From: Microbacterium sp. C7(2022) | Lineage (GTDB): Bacteria > Actinomycetota > Actinomycetes > Actinomycetales > Microbacteriaceae | Assembly (NCBI RefSeq): GCF_028823665.1 | Contig: NZ_JAPEHV010000001.1 | Location: forward strand, 397,406-461,405 | Direction: 5' to 3' | DNA length: 64,000 nt | Part shown: positions 45,004 through 52,647 of the stretch, piece by piece | Position numbering within the stretch: position 1 is the first letter of the stretch | Layout: each line of letters begins with the position of its first letter | Translations under genes and position numbers: made by a program | Notes under the pieces: model-generated | What the model was told of the DNA's origin: nothing | The model's database searches: none | Seen by the model: the letters and a program-made list of their open reading frames with translations, nothing else

Positions 45004-45791
45004 GCGAGCTGAAATTCGACGCGGTGACCGTGCGGTACGGCACGCGCCGGCATCCGATCCTCGCGGTCAACGACGTGTCGCTGACCGTTCCCGAAGGCAA
45101 AGTCGTCGGGCTCGTGGGCGAGTCCGGGTCGGGCAAGTCGACCATGGCGCGTGCCGCCGTTGGGCTGGCCCCGGTCAGCGAAGGGCGCATTCTGCTGGGC
45201 GGGGCATCCATCGAACGCGCGCGGCGCGAGCGTGCCGTGCAGATGGTGTTCCAAGACCCGTATTCGTCGCTCGACCCGCGGATGAGCATCTCTGACACCC
45301 TGATCGAGGCGATGCCGCGCGGCGTGCGTGGTGTGGCCGCGCGCCGTGAAGCCGAGCGCCTGCTCGAACTCGTGCAGCTCGACGGACGCTTCGCGCAGTC
45401 GTACCCGAGCGAGATGTCGGGCGGCCAGCGTCAGCGCGTGGCCCTCGCCCGCGCGCTCGCCGGCCGCCCGCAGGTGATCATCGCCGATGAGATCACGTCG
45501 GCCCTCGACGTGTCGATTCAGGGCGCCGTCCTCAATGTCGTGCGCGACCTGCAGCGCGAGCTGGGCTTTTCGATGCTGTTCATCTCGCACAACCTCGCCG
45601 TCGTCCGCTACGTCGCGAGCGAGGTCGCGGTGATGTACCGCGGGCGCATCGTCGAACACGGCGCGACCGCGGCGGTGCTCGAGCGCCCCGACCACGACTA
45701 CACCCGCACGCTTCTCGCCGCGATTCCCGGCGGGGGCGCGGCATCCTCATCCCCTTCTGCGATCCACGAGACCCCCGGGAGCCCCGCATGA
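45000..45791 (+). CDS. Oligopeptide ABC transporter ATPase (DppF-like)
   Basis: 263 residues. Walker A GESGSGKSTMARA, QMVFQDPYSSLDPRMSI, signature MSGGQRQRVALARAL, Walker B VIIADEITSALD and H-loop ISHNLAVVRYVA are complete. It lacks the C-terminal Cys-rich extension of its partner. ATGA overlaps with the genes on both sides couple it to the fused permease-ATPase and to the fusion peptidase. Confidence 0.94.
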   Translation: MSELKFDAVTVRYGTRRHPILAVNDVSLTVPEGKVVGLVGESGSGKSTMARAAVGLAPVSEGRILLGGASIERARRERAVQMVFQDPYSSLDPRMSISDTLIEAMPRGVRGVAARREAERLLELVQLDGRFAQSYPSEMSGGQRQRVALARALAGRPQVIIADEITSALDVSIQGAVLNVVRDLQRELGFSMLFISHNLAVVRYVASEVAVMYRGRIVEHGATAAVLERPDHDYTRTLLAAIPGGGAASSSPSAIHETPGSPA

Positions 45792-48700
45792 CCCGTCATC
45801 TGACCATCGACGACATCACCCGCATCACGGTGCCGTTCTCGCCGGCGATGTCGCCGGACGGGCAGACGATCGCTTACGTCGTGCGCACGCCCGACGTCGA
45901 CACCGATGGGCAGACCACGCGCCTGTGGCTCGCCGCCGACGGTCACGACCCGCGTCCGCTGACCAGCGGTCCGAACGATTCGGCCCCCGCATTCTCGCCC
46001 GACGGATCGCTGATCGCGTTCGTTCGCGCCGTCGATGACGTGCCCCAGATCTTCGTGATGGATGCCGCGGGCGGCGAACCACGCGCAGTGACCTCTCTGC
46101 CCCTGGGCGCGGGCGCTCCGGTGTTCTCACCCGACGGCGCGCGGATCGCCTTCACCGCGATGGTGGATGCCGCGCCCGACGCCGCCTCTCACGCGCCGAT
46201 CGTGATCCGCCGTGCGGAGTACCAGGCCGACGGAGCCGGAGTGTTCGGCACGCGCCACCCGCAGTTGCACGTGGTCGAGGTCGCCACCGGAGCCGTGCGC
46301 TGCCTCACCCGCGGCGAGGGCATCGTCGATGCTCCGGCATGGTCGCCCGACGGTGCGCGGATCGCGTTCACCGCAGCCCCGGCGGGCGGGTCGATGGTGC
46401 GGTCGGTGTGGACGATCGACGCCCTCAATGAGAAGGCGGATGCCACGGTCGTGGCGTTCGAGGGCGGATACGCCAGCACCGTGCTCTGGACCCCGGACTC
46501 GGCGAGCCTGGTGATCGCCGGGTACCCGGGCGCCCCGCGCGGCCATGTGCGGCTGGTGCGCGTCGACCTCGAAGACGGCGCGGTGATCGACCTCGCGGCG
46601 ACGCTTGATCGGAACATCATGACCGGCGGGCCGGCCTACCCGGGCGCCTCGCCGGTGCTCATCGCCGACGGCCAGCGCGTGCTGTTCGCCGCGCGCGACC
46701 GTGGCCTCACCCATCTGTACTCGGTGGCTCTTGGTGGGGGAGAGTGCGAACGCGTGCTCGGCGGCGACGGACGCGTGGTGACGGGCCTTGCGGTCGCCGG
46801 ATCGCGCGCCGCGGTCGTGCTGATCACGCGCGAATCGTTCGGTGAGATCGTGAGCGTCGACCTGGCGACCGGCGCCGAAACTGTGCGCACCTCGCACGGT
46901 GACGCGCTCGAGGGCATCGAGGTGTACCCGAAGACCGAGCGCACCTTCGCGATCAGTGATGGCTTCGAGGTGCACGGATGGGTCATCGCCGACCCCGAGC
47001 AGCAGGGTGCGCGCCCGCTGCTCGTCGACGTGCACGGCGGGCCGCACAACGCCTGGAACGACGTTGCCGACGAGATGCACGTCTACCACCAGGAACTCGT
47101 CGCTCGCGGCTGGGCCGTGGTGATCCTCAACCCGCGCGGGAGCGACGGCTACGGCGAAGAGTTCTACACCGCCGTGGACGGCGCGTGGGGCATCTCGGAT
47201 GCGAAGGACTTCCTCGAGCCGGTCGACCAGCTCGTTGCCGAAGGGCTCGCCGACCCTGCACGGCTCGCCGTCGCCGGCTACAGCTACGGCGGGTACATGA
47301 CGTGCTACCTGACCGCGAACGACGACCGCTTCGCCGCGGCGGTGACCGGCGGTGTCGTGAGCGACCTGCGCAGCCTCGTCGGCACCGCGGACGTCGGCGC
47401 GCTGCTCGGTGACGTCGAGCTGCAGGGGTACCCATGGGAGATCCCCGCCGCCTACGCCGAGCAGTCTCCGATCACGAACGTGCAGGCGGTGAAGACGCCC
47501 ACGCTCGTGCTGCACGGCGACGCCGACCGGCGGTGCCCCGTGGGGCAGGCGCAGCAGTGGTACTCGGCGCTGAAGACCCTCGGCGTCCCGACCGAGATGG
47601 TCTTGTACCCCGGTGGATCGCACGTGTTCCCGCTGACCGGGCGCCTGTCGCACCGCCTGGACTACAACCGTCGCGTGCTGCAGTGGCTGCACCGCTTCGC
47701 CGGTGACGCCCAGGCTCGCCCCGAGCCGATCGACGTCGCCCACTGGCAGTCGCGACTGGATGCCCTCGCGCAGCGCCACGGGATCGTCGGCGCGCAGATG
47801 GGTGTCATTCGCCTCGGCACCGGAGTCGACGGCGACGAGGTCGCACTCGGCTCGTTCGGCACGCTCAACAAGGCGACCTCGGCTCCGGTGACGAACGAGA
47901 GCATCTTCCAGATCGGATCGATCTCGAAGGTGTGGACGACGACGATCATCATGCAGCTGATCGAAGAGGGAAAGTTCACCCTCGACACCCCGGTGATCGA
48001 GATCCTGCCGTCGCTGAAGCTCGCCGACCCCGATGTGCAGGCGAACGTGACCGTGCGTCACCTGGTCACCCACACCAGTGGCATCGACGGCGACATCTTC
48101 ACCGACACCGGCCGCGGTGACGACGCGGTCGAGAAGCTCGTGGCTTTGTTGTCGGATGCCGCGCAGAACCACCCGCTCGGGGCGACGTGGTCGTACTGCA
48201 ACGCCGGCTTCGTCATGCTCGGCGAGATCATCCGCGCCACGACCGGTGAAGTGTGGGAAGCGTCGATCGCTTCGCGCCTCGCGGGACCCCTGGGACTGAC
48301 TCGCACCGTGACCCTCGCCGAAGATGCGCTGCGCTTCGGTGCGGCGACCGGGCACATCCCCGCGCCCGACGGCTCAATCGTCCCGACGCCCAAGTGGGAC
48401 ATGCCGCGCTCGGTGGGCCCTGCCGGACTCATCGTGCAGTCGGCCGAAGACCTGCTGCAATTCGCAGCCCTGCACCTGCGCGGGGGCGTCACCGCAGACG
48501 GCACGCGCCTGCTCAGCGAAGACTCCGTCGCCCAGATGGCGGCACACCAGGCCGACCTGCCCGACTCCATCACGCTCGGCGACTCGTGGGGTCTCGGCTG
48601 GATCCGCTTCGACTACAGCGGGCACCGCGTCTACGGCCATGACGGTTCGACCCTCGGCCAGAACGGCTTCCTCCGTGTGCTGCCCGAGCAGAACCTCGCC

Positions 48701-49135
48701 CTGACGCTGCTGGTCAACGGCGGGCACTCCAACGACTTCTTCGGGGAGTTCTCGCGCGAGTTCTTCGCCGAGGTCGCCGAGGTGCAGCTGCCCCCGCGGT
48801 TCACGCCGCCCGCGACCCCCGTCGAGGTCGACGCCACGCCGTATCTCGGCGTCTACGAGCGCGAGTCGGTGCGCATGAAGATCATGCACGACGCCGAGGG
48901 GCGTCTCGTGCTCACCACCGAGACGACGGGCGCCATGGCCGACCTCGCCGAAGACGAGGCCGAGGTCTACCCGCTCACGGCCGTGAACGACCACATCTTC
49001 GCGCTGCAGGCGCCGGGGACGGTCAGCTGGATTCCGGTGACGTTCTTCGCCCTCGAGACCGGTCAGCGTTACCTGCACTTCGGCGCACGCGCCACGCCGC
49101 TGACTGAGCCGGCATCCGTATCGGAGCTATCGTGA
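45788..49135 (+). CDS. Fusion of S9 prolyl-oligopeptidase and S12 serine hydrolase
   Basis: 1,115 residues. Part 1 (about 1-640): a WD40-like beta-propeller (repeated SPDG: AMSPDGQTIAYVV, AFSPDGSLIAFV, VFSPDGARIAF, AWSPDGARIAF), then an alpha/beta hydrolase with S499 (GYSYGGYM), D580 (DADRRCP) and H612 (GGSHVFP), an acyl-aminoacyl/oligopeptidase triad. Part 2 (about 655-1115): an S12 hydrolase with S711-I-S-K714, Y803-C-N805 and GHDGST. No signal peptide. Two unrelated serine-hydrolase active sites in one chain suggest stepwise cleavage of imported peptides. Part 2 is a paralogue of the protein at 38867. Confidence 0.9.
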   Translation: MTRHLTIDDITRITVPFSPAMSPDGQTIAYVVRTPDVDTDGQTTRLWLAADGHDPRPLTSGPNDSAPAFSPDGSLIAFVRAVDDVPQIFVMDAAGGEPRAVTSLPLGAGAPVFSPDGARIAFTAMVDAAPDAASHAPIVIRRAEYQADGAGVFGTRHPQLHVVEVATGAVRCLTRGEGIVDAPAWSPDGARIAFTAAPAGGSMVRSVWTIDALNEKADATVVAFEGGYASTVLWTPDSASLVIAGYPGAPRGHVRLVRVDLEDGAVIDLAATLDRNIMTGGPAYPGASPVLIADGQRVLFAARDRGLTHLYSVALGGGECERVLGGDGRVVTGLAVAGSRAAVVLITRESFGEIVSVDLATGAETVRTSHGDALEGIEVYPKTERTFAISDGFEVHGWVIADPEQQGARPLLVDVHGGPHNAWNDVADEMHVYHQELVARGWAVVILNPRGSDGYGEEFYTAVDGAWGISDAKDFLEPVDQLVAEGLADPARLAVAGYSYGGYMTCYLTANDDRFAAAVTGGVVSDLRSLVGTADVGALLGDVELQGYPWEIPAAYAEQSPITNVQAVKTPTLVLHGDADRRCPVGQAQQWYSALKTLGVPTEMVLYPGGSHVFPLTGRLSHRLDYNRRVLQWLHRFAGDAQARPEPIDVAHWQSRLDALAQRHGIVGAQMGVIRLGTGVDGDEVALGSFGTLNKATSAPVTNESIFQIGSISKVWTTTIIMQLIEEGKFTLDTPVIEILPSLKLADPDVQANVTVRHLVTHTSGIDGDIFTDTGRGDDAVEKLVALLSDAAQNHPLGATWSYCNAGFVMLGEIIRATTGEVWEASIASRLAGPLGLTRTVTLAEDALRFGAATGHIPAPDGSIVPTPKWDMPRSVGPAGLIVQSAEDLLQFAALHLRGGVTADGTRLLSEDSVAQMAAHQADLPDSITLGDSWGLGWIRFDYSGHRVYGHDGSTLGQNGFLRVLPEQNLALTLLVNGGHSNDFFGEFSREFFAEVAEVQLPPRFTPPATPVEVDATPYLGVYERESVRMKIMHDAEGRLVLTTETTGAMADLAEDEAEVYPLTAVNDHIFALQAPGTVSWIPVTFFALETGQRYLHFGARATPLTEPASVSELS

Positions 49136-50325
49136 CCGCGCCTGTAGTGACCGACTCCACGACGCGGGCGCGCTCACAGGGCCGCGTCGGCTCGACCGAA
49201 GCGCTCGTGGACGACATCCGCACGCTCGTCGAATGCGAATCGCCCTCGCGCGACCTGGCCGCCGTGGCGCGCAGCGCCGAGGTCGTGGCCACCGTCGGCG
49301 AAGACCTGCTGTCGGCCGCCCCCGAGACGATCGTCATCGACGGGTGCACGCACCTGCGTTGGCGGTTCGACAAGGGCGCCGACTCACGCCGCGGTGATTC
49401 ACACCCCACAGACCCGCACCGTGTCGTGGTGCTGTGCCACCACGACACGGTGTGGCCCATCGGCTCGCTCGCGCAGCATCCGTTCTCCGTCGAAGACGGC
49501 GTCATGCGCGGTCCTGGATGCTTCGACATGAAGGCCGGGCTCGTGATGGCGCTCCACGCCGTCGCCTCTCTCGCATCCCGCGAGGGCGTGACCATTCTGG
49601 TTACTGGCGACGAGGAGATCGGCTCGCACTCCTCGCGCGCACTGATCGAAGCAGAGGCCTCCGCCGCTGACGCCGTGCTCGTGCTCGAAGCGTCTGCCGA
49701 CGGCGGTGCCGTGAAGATCGCCCGCAAGGGTGCCTCGATGTACCGGCTCGTCGTGCACGGCCGCGCGGCGCACGCAGGCCTCGAGCCGCACAAGGGCGTC
49801 AACGCGTCGGTCGAGGCCGCGCACCAGGTGCTCGCCGTGCGGGCGCTCGATGACCCCGCCGGTTCGACGACCGTCACGCCGACGTTCATGCAGAGCGGCA
49901 CGGCGACCAACACCGTGCCCGCCGAGGCGTGGTTCGACATCGACGTGCGCGCCACGACGGTTGCCGAGCAGGAGCGCGTCGACGCGGCTCTGCGGGAGCT
50001 TGCACCCGTTCTCGAAGGCGCGTCGCTCGAGCTGCAGGGCGGGATCAACCGTCCTCCGCTGGAGTACTCAGCCTCGGCCGCGCTGTTCGAACGCGCCACC
50101 GCCATCGCACAGCGCCGATCAGAGAAGGCCCTCGTCGGTGTCGCGGTGGGCGGGGCATCCGATGGGAACTTCACCGCCGGAGTCGGCACGCCCACCCTCG
50201 ACGGACTCGGCGCCGTCGGCGGGGGAGCGCACGCCGTCGACGAGCACGTGATCGTCGACACTCTCGCGCCGCGCACCGCATTCCTGGCCGACCTCATTGA
50301 AGACCTCTTGGCAGGTGGCTCATGA
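49132..50325 (+). CDS. M20-family metallopeptidase (possible N-succinyl-L-amino-acid desuccinylase)
   Basis: 397 residues, GTG start overlapping the previous stop. Di-zinc ligands are visible: VVVLCHHDTVWPIGS, GPGCFDMKAGLVMAL, LVTGDEEIGSHSSR (catalytic Glu-Glu) and HAGLEPHKGVN of the dimerisation domain. M20 enzymes include carboxypeptidase G2-like, dipeptidases and N-acyl-amino-acid deacylases. Beside a GNAT and an NSAR-type racemase, an N-succinyl-L-amino-acid desuccinylase role is the best guess; a carboxypeptidase is the main alternative. Confidence 0.88.
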   Translation: MTAPVVTDSTTRARSQGRVGSTEALVDDIRTLVECESPSRDLAAVARSAEVVATVGEDLLSAAPETIVIDGCTHLRWRFDKGADSRRGDSHPTDPHRVVVLCHHDTVWPIGSLAQHPFSVEDGVMRGPGCFDMKAGLVMALHAVASLASREGVTILVTGDEEIGSHSSRALIEAEASAADAVLVLEASADGGAVKIARKGASMYRLVVHGRAAHAGLEPHKGVNASVEAAHQVLAVRALDDPAGSTTVTPTFMQSGTATNTVPAEAWFDIDVRATTVAEQERVDAALRELAPVLEGASLELQGGINRPPLEYSASAALFERATAIAQRRSEKALVGVAVGGASDGNFTAGVGTPTLDGLGAVGGGAHAVDEHVIVDTLAPRTAFLADLIEDLLAGGS

Positions 50326-51335
50326 CCGATCTCGCCGCAGAGGACCGCGTGGGCGCGGGTGGCCGCACGGCCGCGGGCTCCAGCGCCGCGACCGCAGCGC
50401 CCGAAGCGCCCGACCACGCTGCCGCCGCGCCCGACCATGCGCCCCAGCGCGTCCGCGACGCGGTCGTCGACGAAGCCGCCGCGACCGCTCAGCGCGCCGC
50501 CGAGCGCGCGGGTGTGCAGGTGCGCATCCTCACCGACCTCGCCGACCTGACCGCCCTCTCGCAGCTCTTCCACACGATCTGGGGGCGCGAGCAGGGGGCG
50601 CCGATGACGCCCGAGCTGCTGCGCGCGATGAGCAAAGCAGGCAGCTACGTTGCGGGTGCGTACTCGGACGGCGAGCTCATCGGGGGAGCCGTCGCGTTCC
50701 ACGAAGAGCCCGCGGTGCGCACCCTCCACAGCCATATCGCCGGCGTGCGTCCCGGTCCGTGGCGCAACGTCGGCTCGGCGTTGAAGCTGCACCAGCGGGC
50801 GTGGGCGCTTGAGCGTGGCATCGATCACATCGTGTGGACCTTCGATCCGCTGGTCTCGCGCAACGCCTACTTCAACATCGTGAAGCTCGGAGCGATGCCC
50901 GTCGAGTACCTGCCGAACTTCTACGGCACGATGGCCGACGCCATCAACGGTCACGACGACACCGACCGACTGGTGGCGCGCTGGCCGCTGCGCGACCCCG
51001 ACGTCGTTGTGGCTTGCGCCGGGCACGCGCCCCACGTCGACGAGCTCAGCGTGCGCGGCGCCGGCGCCGAGCGTGCCGTACGGCTGGTCGATGGCCGGCC
51101 CGAGCCGGTGGCCACCGACGCCGACATCGTCATCGTTCCCGTTCCCGCCGACATCGCCGCCGTGCGCGGCTCCGACATCGAGCTGGCGCGCCAGTGGCGG
51201 CGCGCGGTGCGCGACGTTCTCGCCCCCCTGCTCGCCGGCGGCGGTCGTGTCATCGGCTTCGACCGCGGCGGCGCTTATCTTGTGCGGCGCGCGGGCGCGG
51301 CATCCGACCCCACACCCCTCAGGAGTGAATCGTGA
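50322..51335 (+). CDS. GNAT-family acyltransferase (possible D-amino-acid N-succinyltransferase)
   Basis: 337 residues. An Ala/Pro-rich N-terminus (~1-60) precedes a GNAT-like domain: VRILTDLADLTALSQLFHTI, YVAGAYSDGELIGGAVAFH, SHIAGVRPGPWRNVGSALK (acyl-CoA pyrophosphate loop region) and WTFDPLVSRNAYFNIVKLGA. A C-terminal ~120-residue region of unknown role follows. This GNAT subgroup is known next to enolase-superfamily OSBS/NSAR genes, where it succinylates D-amino acids. ATGA overlaps on both sides. Confidence 0.8.
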   Translation: MTDLAAEDRVGAGGRTAAGSSAATAAPEAPDHAAAAPDHAPQRVRDAVVDEAAATAQRAAERAGVQVRILTDLADLTALSQLFHTIWGREQGAPMTPELLRAMSKAGSYVAGAYSDGELIGGAVAFHEEPAVRTLHSHIAGVRPGPWRNVGSALKLHQRAWALERGIDHIVWTFDPLVSRNAYFNIVKLGAMPVEYLPNFYGTMADAINGHDDTDRLVARWPLRDPDVVVACAGHAPHVDELSVRGAGAERAVRLVDGRPEPVATDADIVIVPVPADIAAVRGSDIELARQWRRAVRDVLAPLLAGGGRVIGFDRGGAYLVRRAGAASDPTPLRSES

Positions 51336-52435
51336 AACTCACCGGCGTCGAACTGCGACGCATCGCCATGCCCCTCGTCTCGCCGTTTCGCACGTCATTC
51401 TCGACGCAGACCTCGCGCGACATCCTGCTGCTGCGCGTCGTGACCGACGCGGGCGAAGGGTGGGGCGAATGCGTCGCGCTGTCAGACCCGCGCTACTCGC
51501 CCGAGTATGTGGACGGTGCCGCCGACGCGCTGCGCCGGTTCTTGATCCCCGCCATCGCCGGTGAGGGATTGGATGCCACGCAGGTCGCCGCGCGCCTTCA
51601 CCAATTCAAGGGTCACCAGATGGCCAAGGCTGCGCTCGAAATGGGTGTGCTCGACGCCGAACTGCGCGCCGAGGGCCGGTCGCTCGCTCGTGAGCTCGGG
51701 GCCGTGTCGACACGCGTCCCGTCGGGCGTATCGGTGGGCATCATGGACTCGATCGACGAGTTGCTCGACGCCGTCGACGGGTACCTCGACGAGGGGTACG
51801 TGCGGATCAAGCTCAAGATTCAGCCCGGGTGGGACATCGAGCCGGTGCGCGCCGTGCGCGAGCGCTTCGGCGACGACGTGCTGCTGCAGGTCGACGCCAA
51901 CACCGCCTACACACTGCGCGATGCGCGACGCCTGGCGGCCCTCGACGCATTCGACCTGCTACTGATCGAGCAGCCGCTCGAAGAAGACGACATCGTCGGG
52001 CACGCCGATCTCGCGCGTCAGGTGCAGACGCCGATCTGCCTCGACGAGTCGATCACGTCGGCGCAGTCTGCGGCGGCAGCGATTCGCCTCGGGGCGACGT
52101 CGGTCGTGAACATCAAGCCCGGGCGCGTCGGGGGCTACCTCGAAGCGCGTCGGATCCACGACGTGTGTGCCGCCAACGGTGTGCCGGTGTGGTGCGGCGG
52201 GATGCTCGAGACCGGGCTCGGTCGCGCGGCGAACGTCGCCCTCGCGGCGCTGCCCGGATTCACGCTGCCCGGTGACACGTCAGGGTCGGGGCGCTATTAC
52301 AGCGACGACATCACCGAGCCGTTCGTCCTCGAAGAGGGGCACCTCGCCGTGCCCACCGGGCCGGGCCTGGGCGTCACCCCGCGCGAGGACGCGCTGCGCG
52401 AGCGGACGACGCATACCGAATGGATCGCTGTCTGA
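51332..52435 (+). CDS. N-succinylamino-acid racemase / o-succinylbenzoate synthase family enzyme
   Basis: 367 residues, GTG start. Enolase superfamily, MLE subgroup. Catalytic K160-x-K162 (RIKLKIQPG), metal ligands D188 (VDANTAY), E213 (IEQPLEED) and D238 (LDESI), and the opposing K262 (NIKPGRVGG) are all present, and numbering is within three residues of the Amycolatopsis enzyme as I recall it. GGMLETGLGRAANVALAALP and LPGDTSGSGRYY are typical of the NSAR/OSBS branch. No other menaquinone gene is nearby, whereas a GNAT and an M20 enzyme are, favouring racemase over menC function. Dipeptide epimerase is a less likely alternative. Confidence 0.88.
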   Translation: MKLTGVELRRIAMPLVSPFRTSFSTQTSRDILLLRVVTDAGEGWGECVALSDPRYSPEYVDGAADALRRFLIPAIAGEGLDATQVAARLHQFKGHQMAKAALEMGVLDAELRAEGRSLARELGAVSTRVPSGVSVGIMDSIDELLDAVDGYLDEGYVRIKLKIQPGWDIEPVRAVRERFGDDVLLQVDANTAYTLRDARRLAALDAFDLLLIEQPLEEDDIVGHADLARQVQTPICLDESITSAQSAAAAIRLGATSVVNIKPGRVGGYLEARRIHDVCAANGVPVWCGGMLETGLGRAANVALAALPGFTLPGDTSGSGRYYSDDITEPFVLEEGHLAVPTGPGLGVTPREDALRERTTHTEWIAV

Positions 52436-52460
52436 CGGGCGCTGGGTGATAGGTCCACGC

Positions 52461-52496
52461 GGGTGTGTGCGCGGGTGTGTGCGCGGGTGTGTGCGC
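52461..52496. repeat. 12-bp tandem repeat, three perfect units
   Basis: GGGTGTGTGCGC is repeated three times between the racemase stop and the regulator gene. It sits about 150 bases before the proposed regulator start and could be slippage-prone. No regulatory function shown. Confidence 0.85.
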
Positions 52497-52647
52497 GGAA
52501 CCGGCCGTCGCGGGTGCTCGGCCCGATGTCGCGGTGCGTGCCGTCGGCGGAACTGTGACGGGCGCTGCGGGGCAGGCGGCAAGTAGGCTGGGCGCCGAAT
52601 CCCCTGGGGTCGACCCGGCCCCGCGAACCGAACAGGTGCGTCCCGCC

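Noticed and set aside
46127..48355. 742-codon open frame antisense to the S9-S12 fusion gene
   Set aside because: Mirror of a GC-rich gene's codon bias; no recognisable domain, and the sense frame has complete catalytic motifs.
51332..52435. Straight assignment as menC of menaquinone synthesis
   Set aside because: No other men gene is nearby, and the immediate overlapping partners are a GNAT and an M20 hydrolase, the context of the racemase branch. It cannot be excluded without seeing the rest of the genome.
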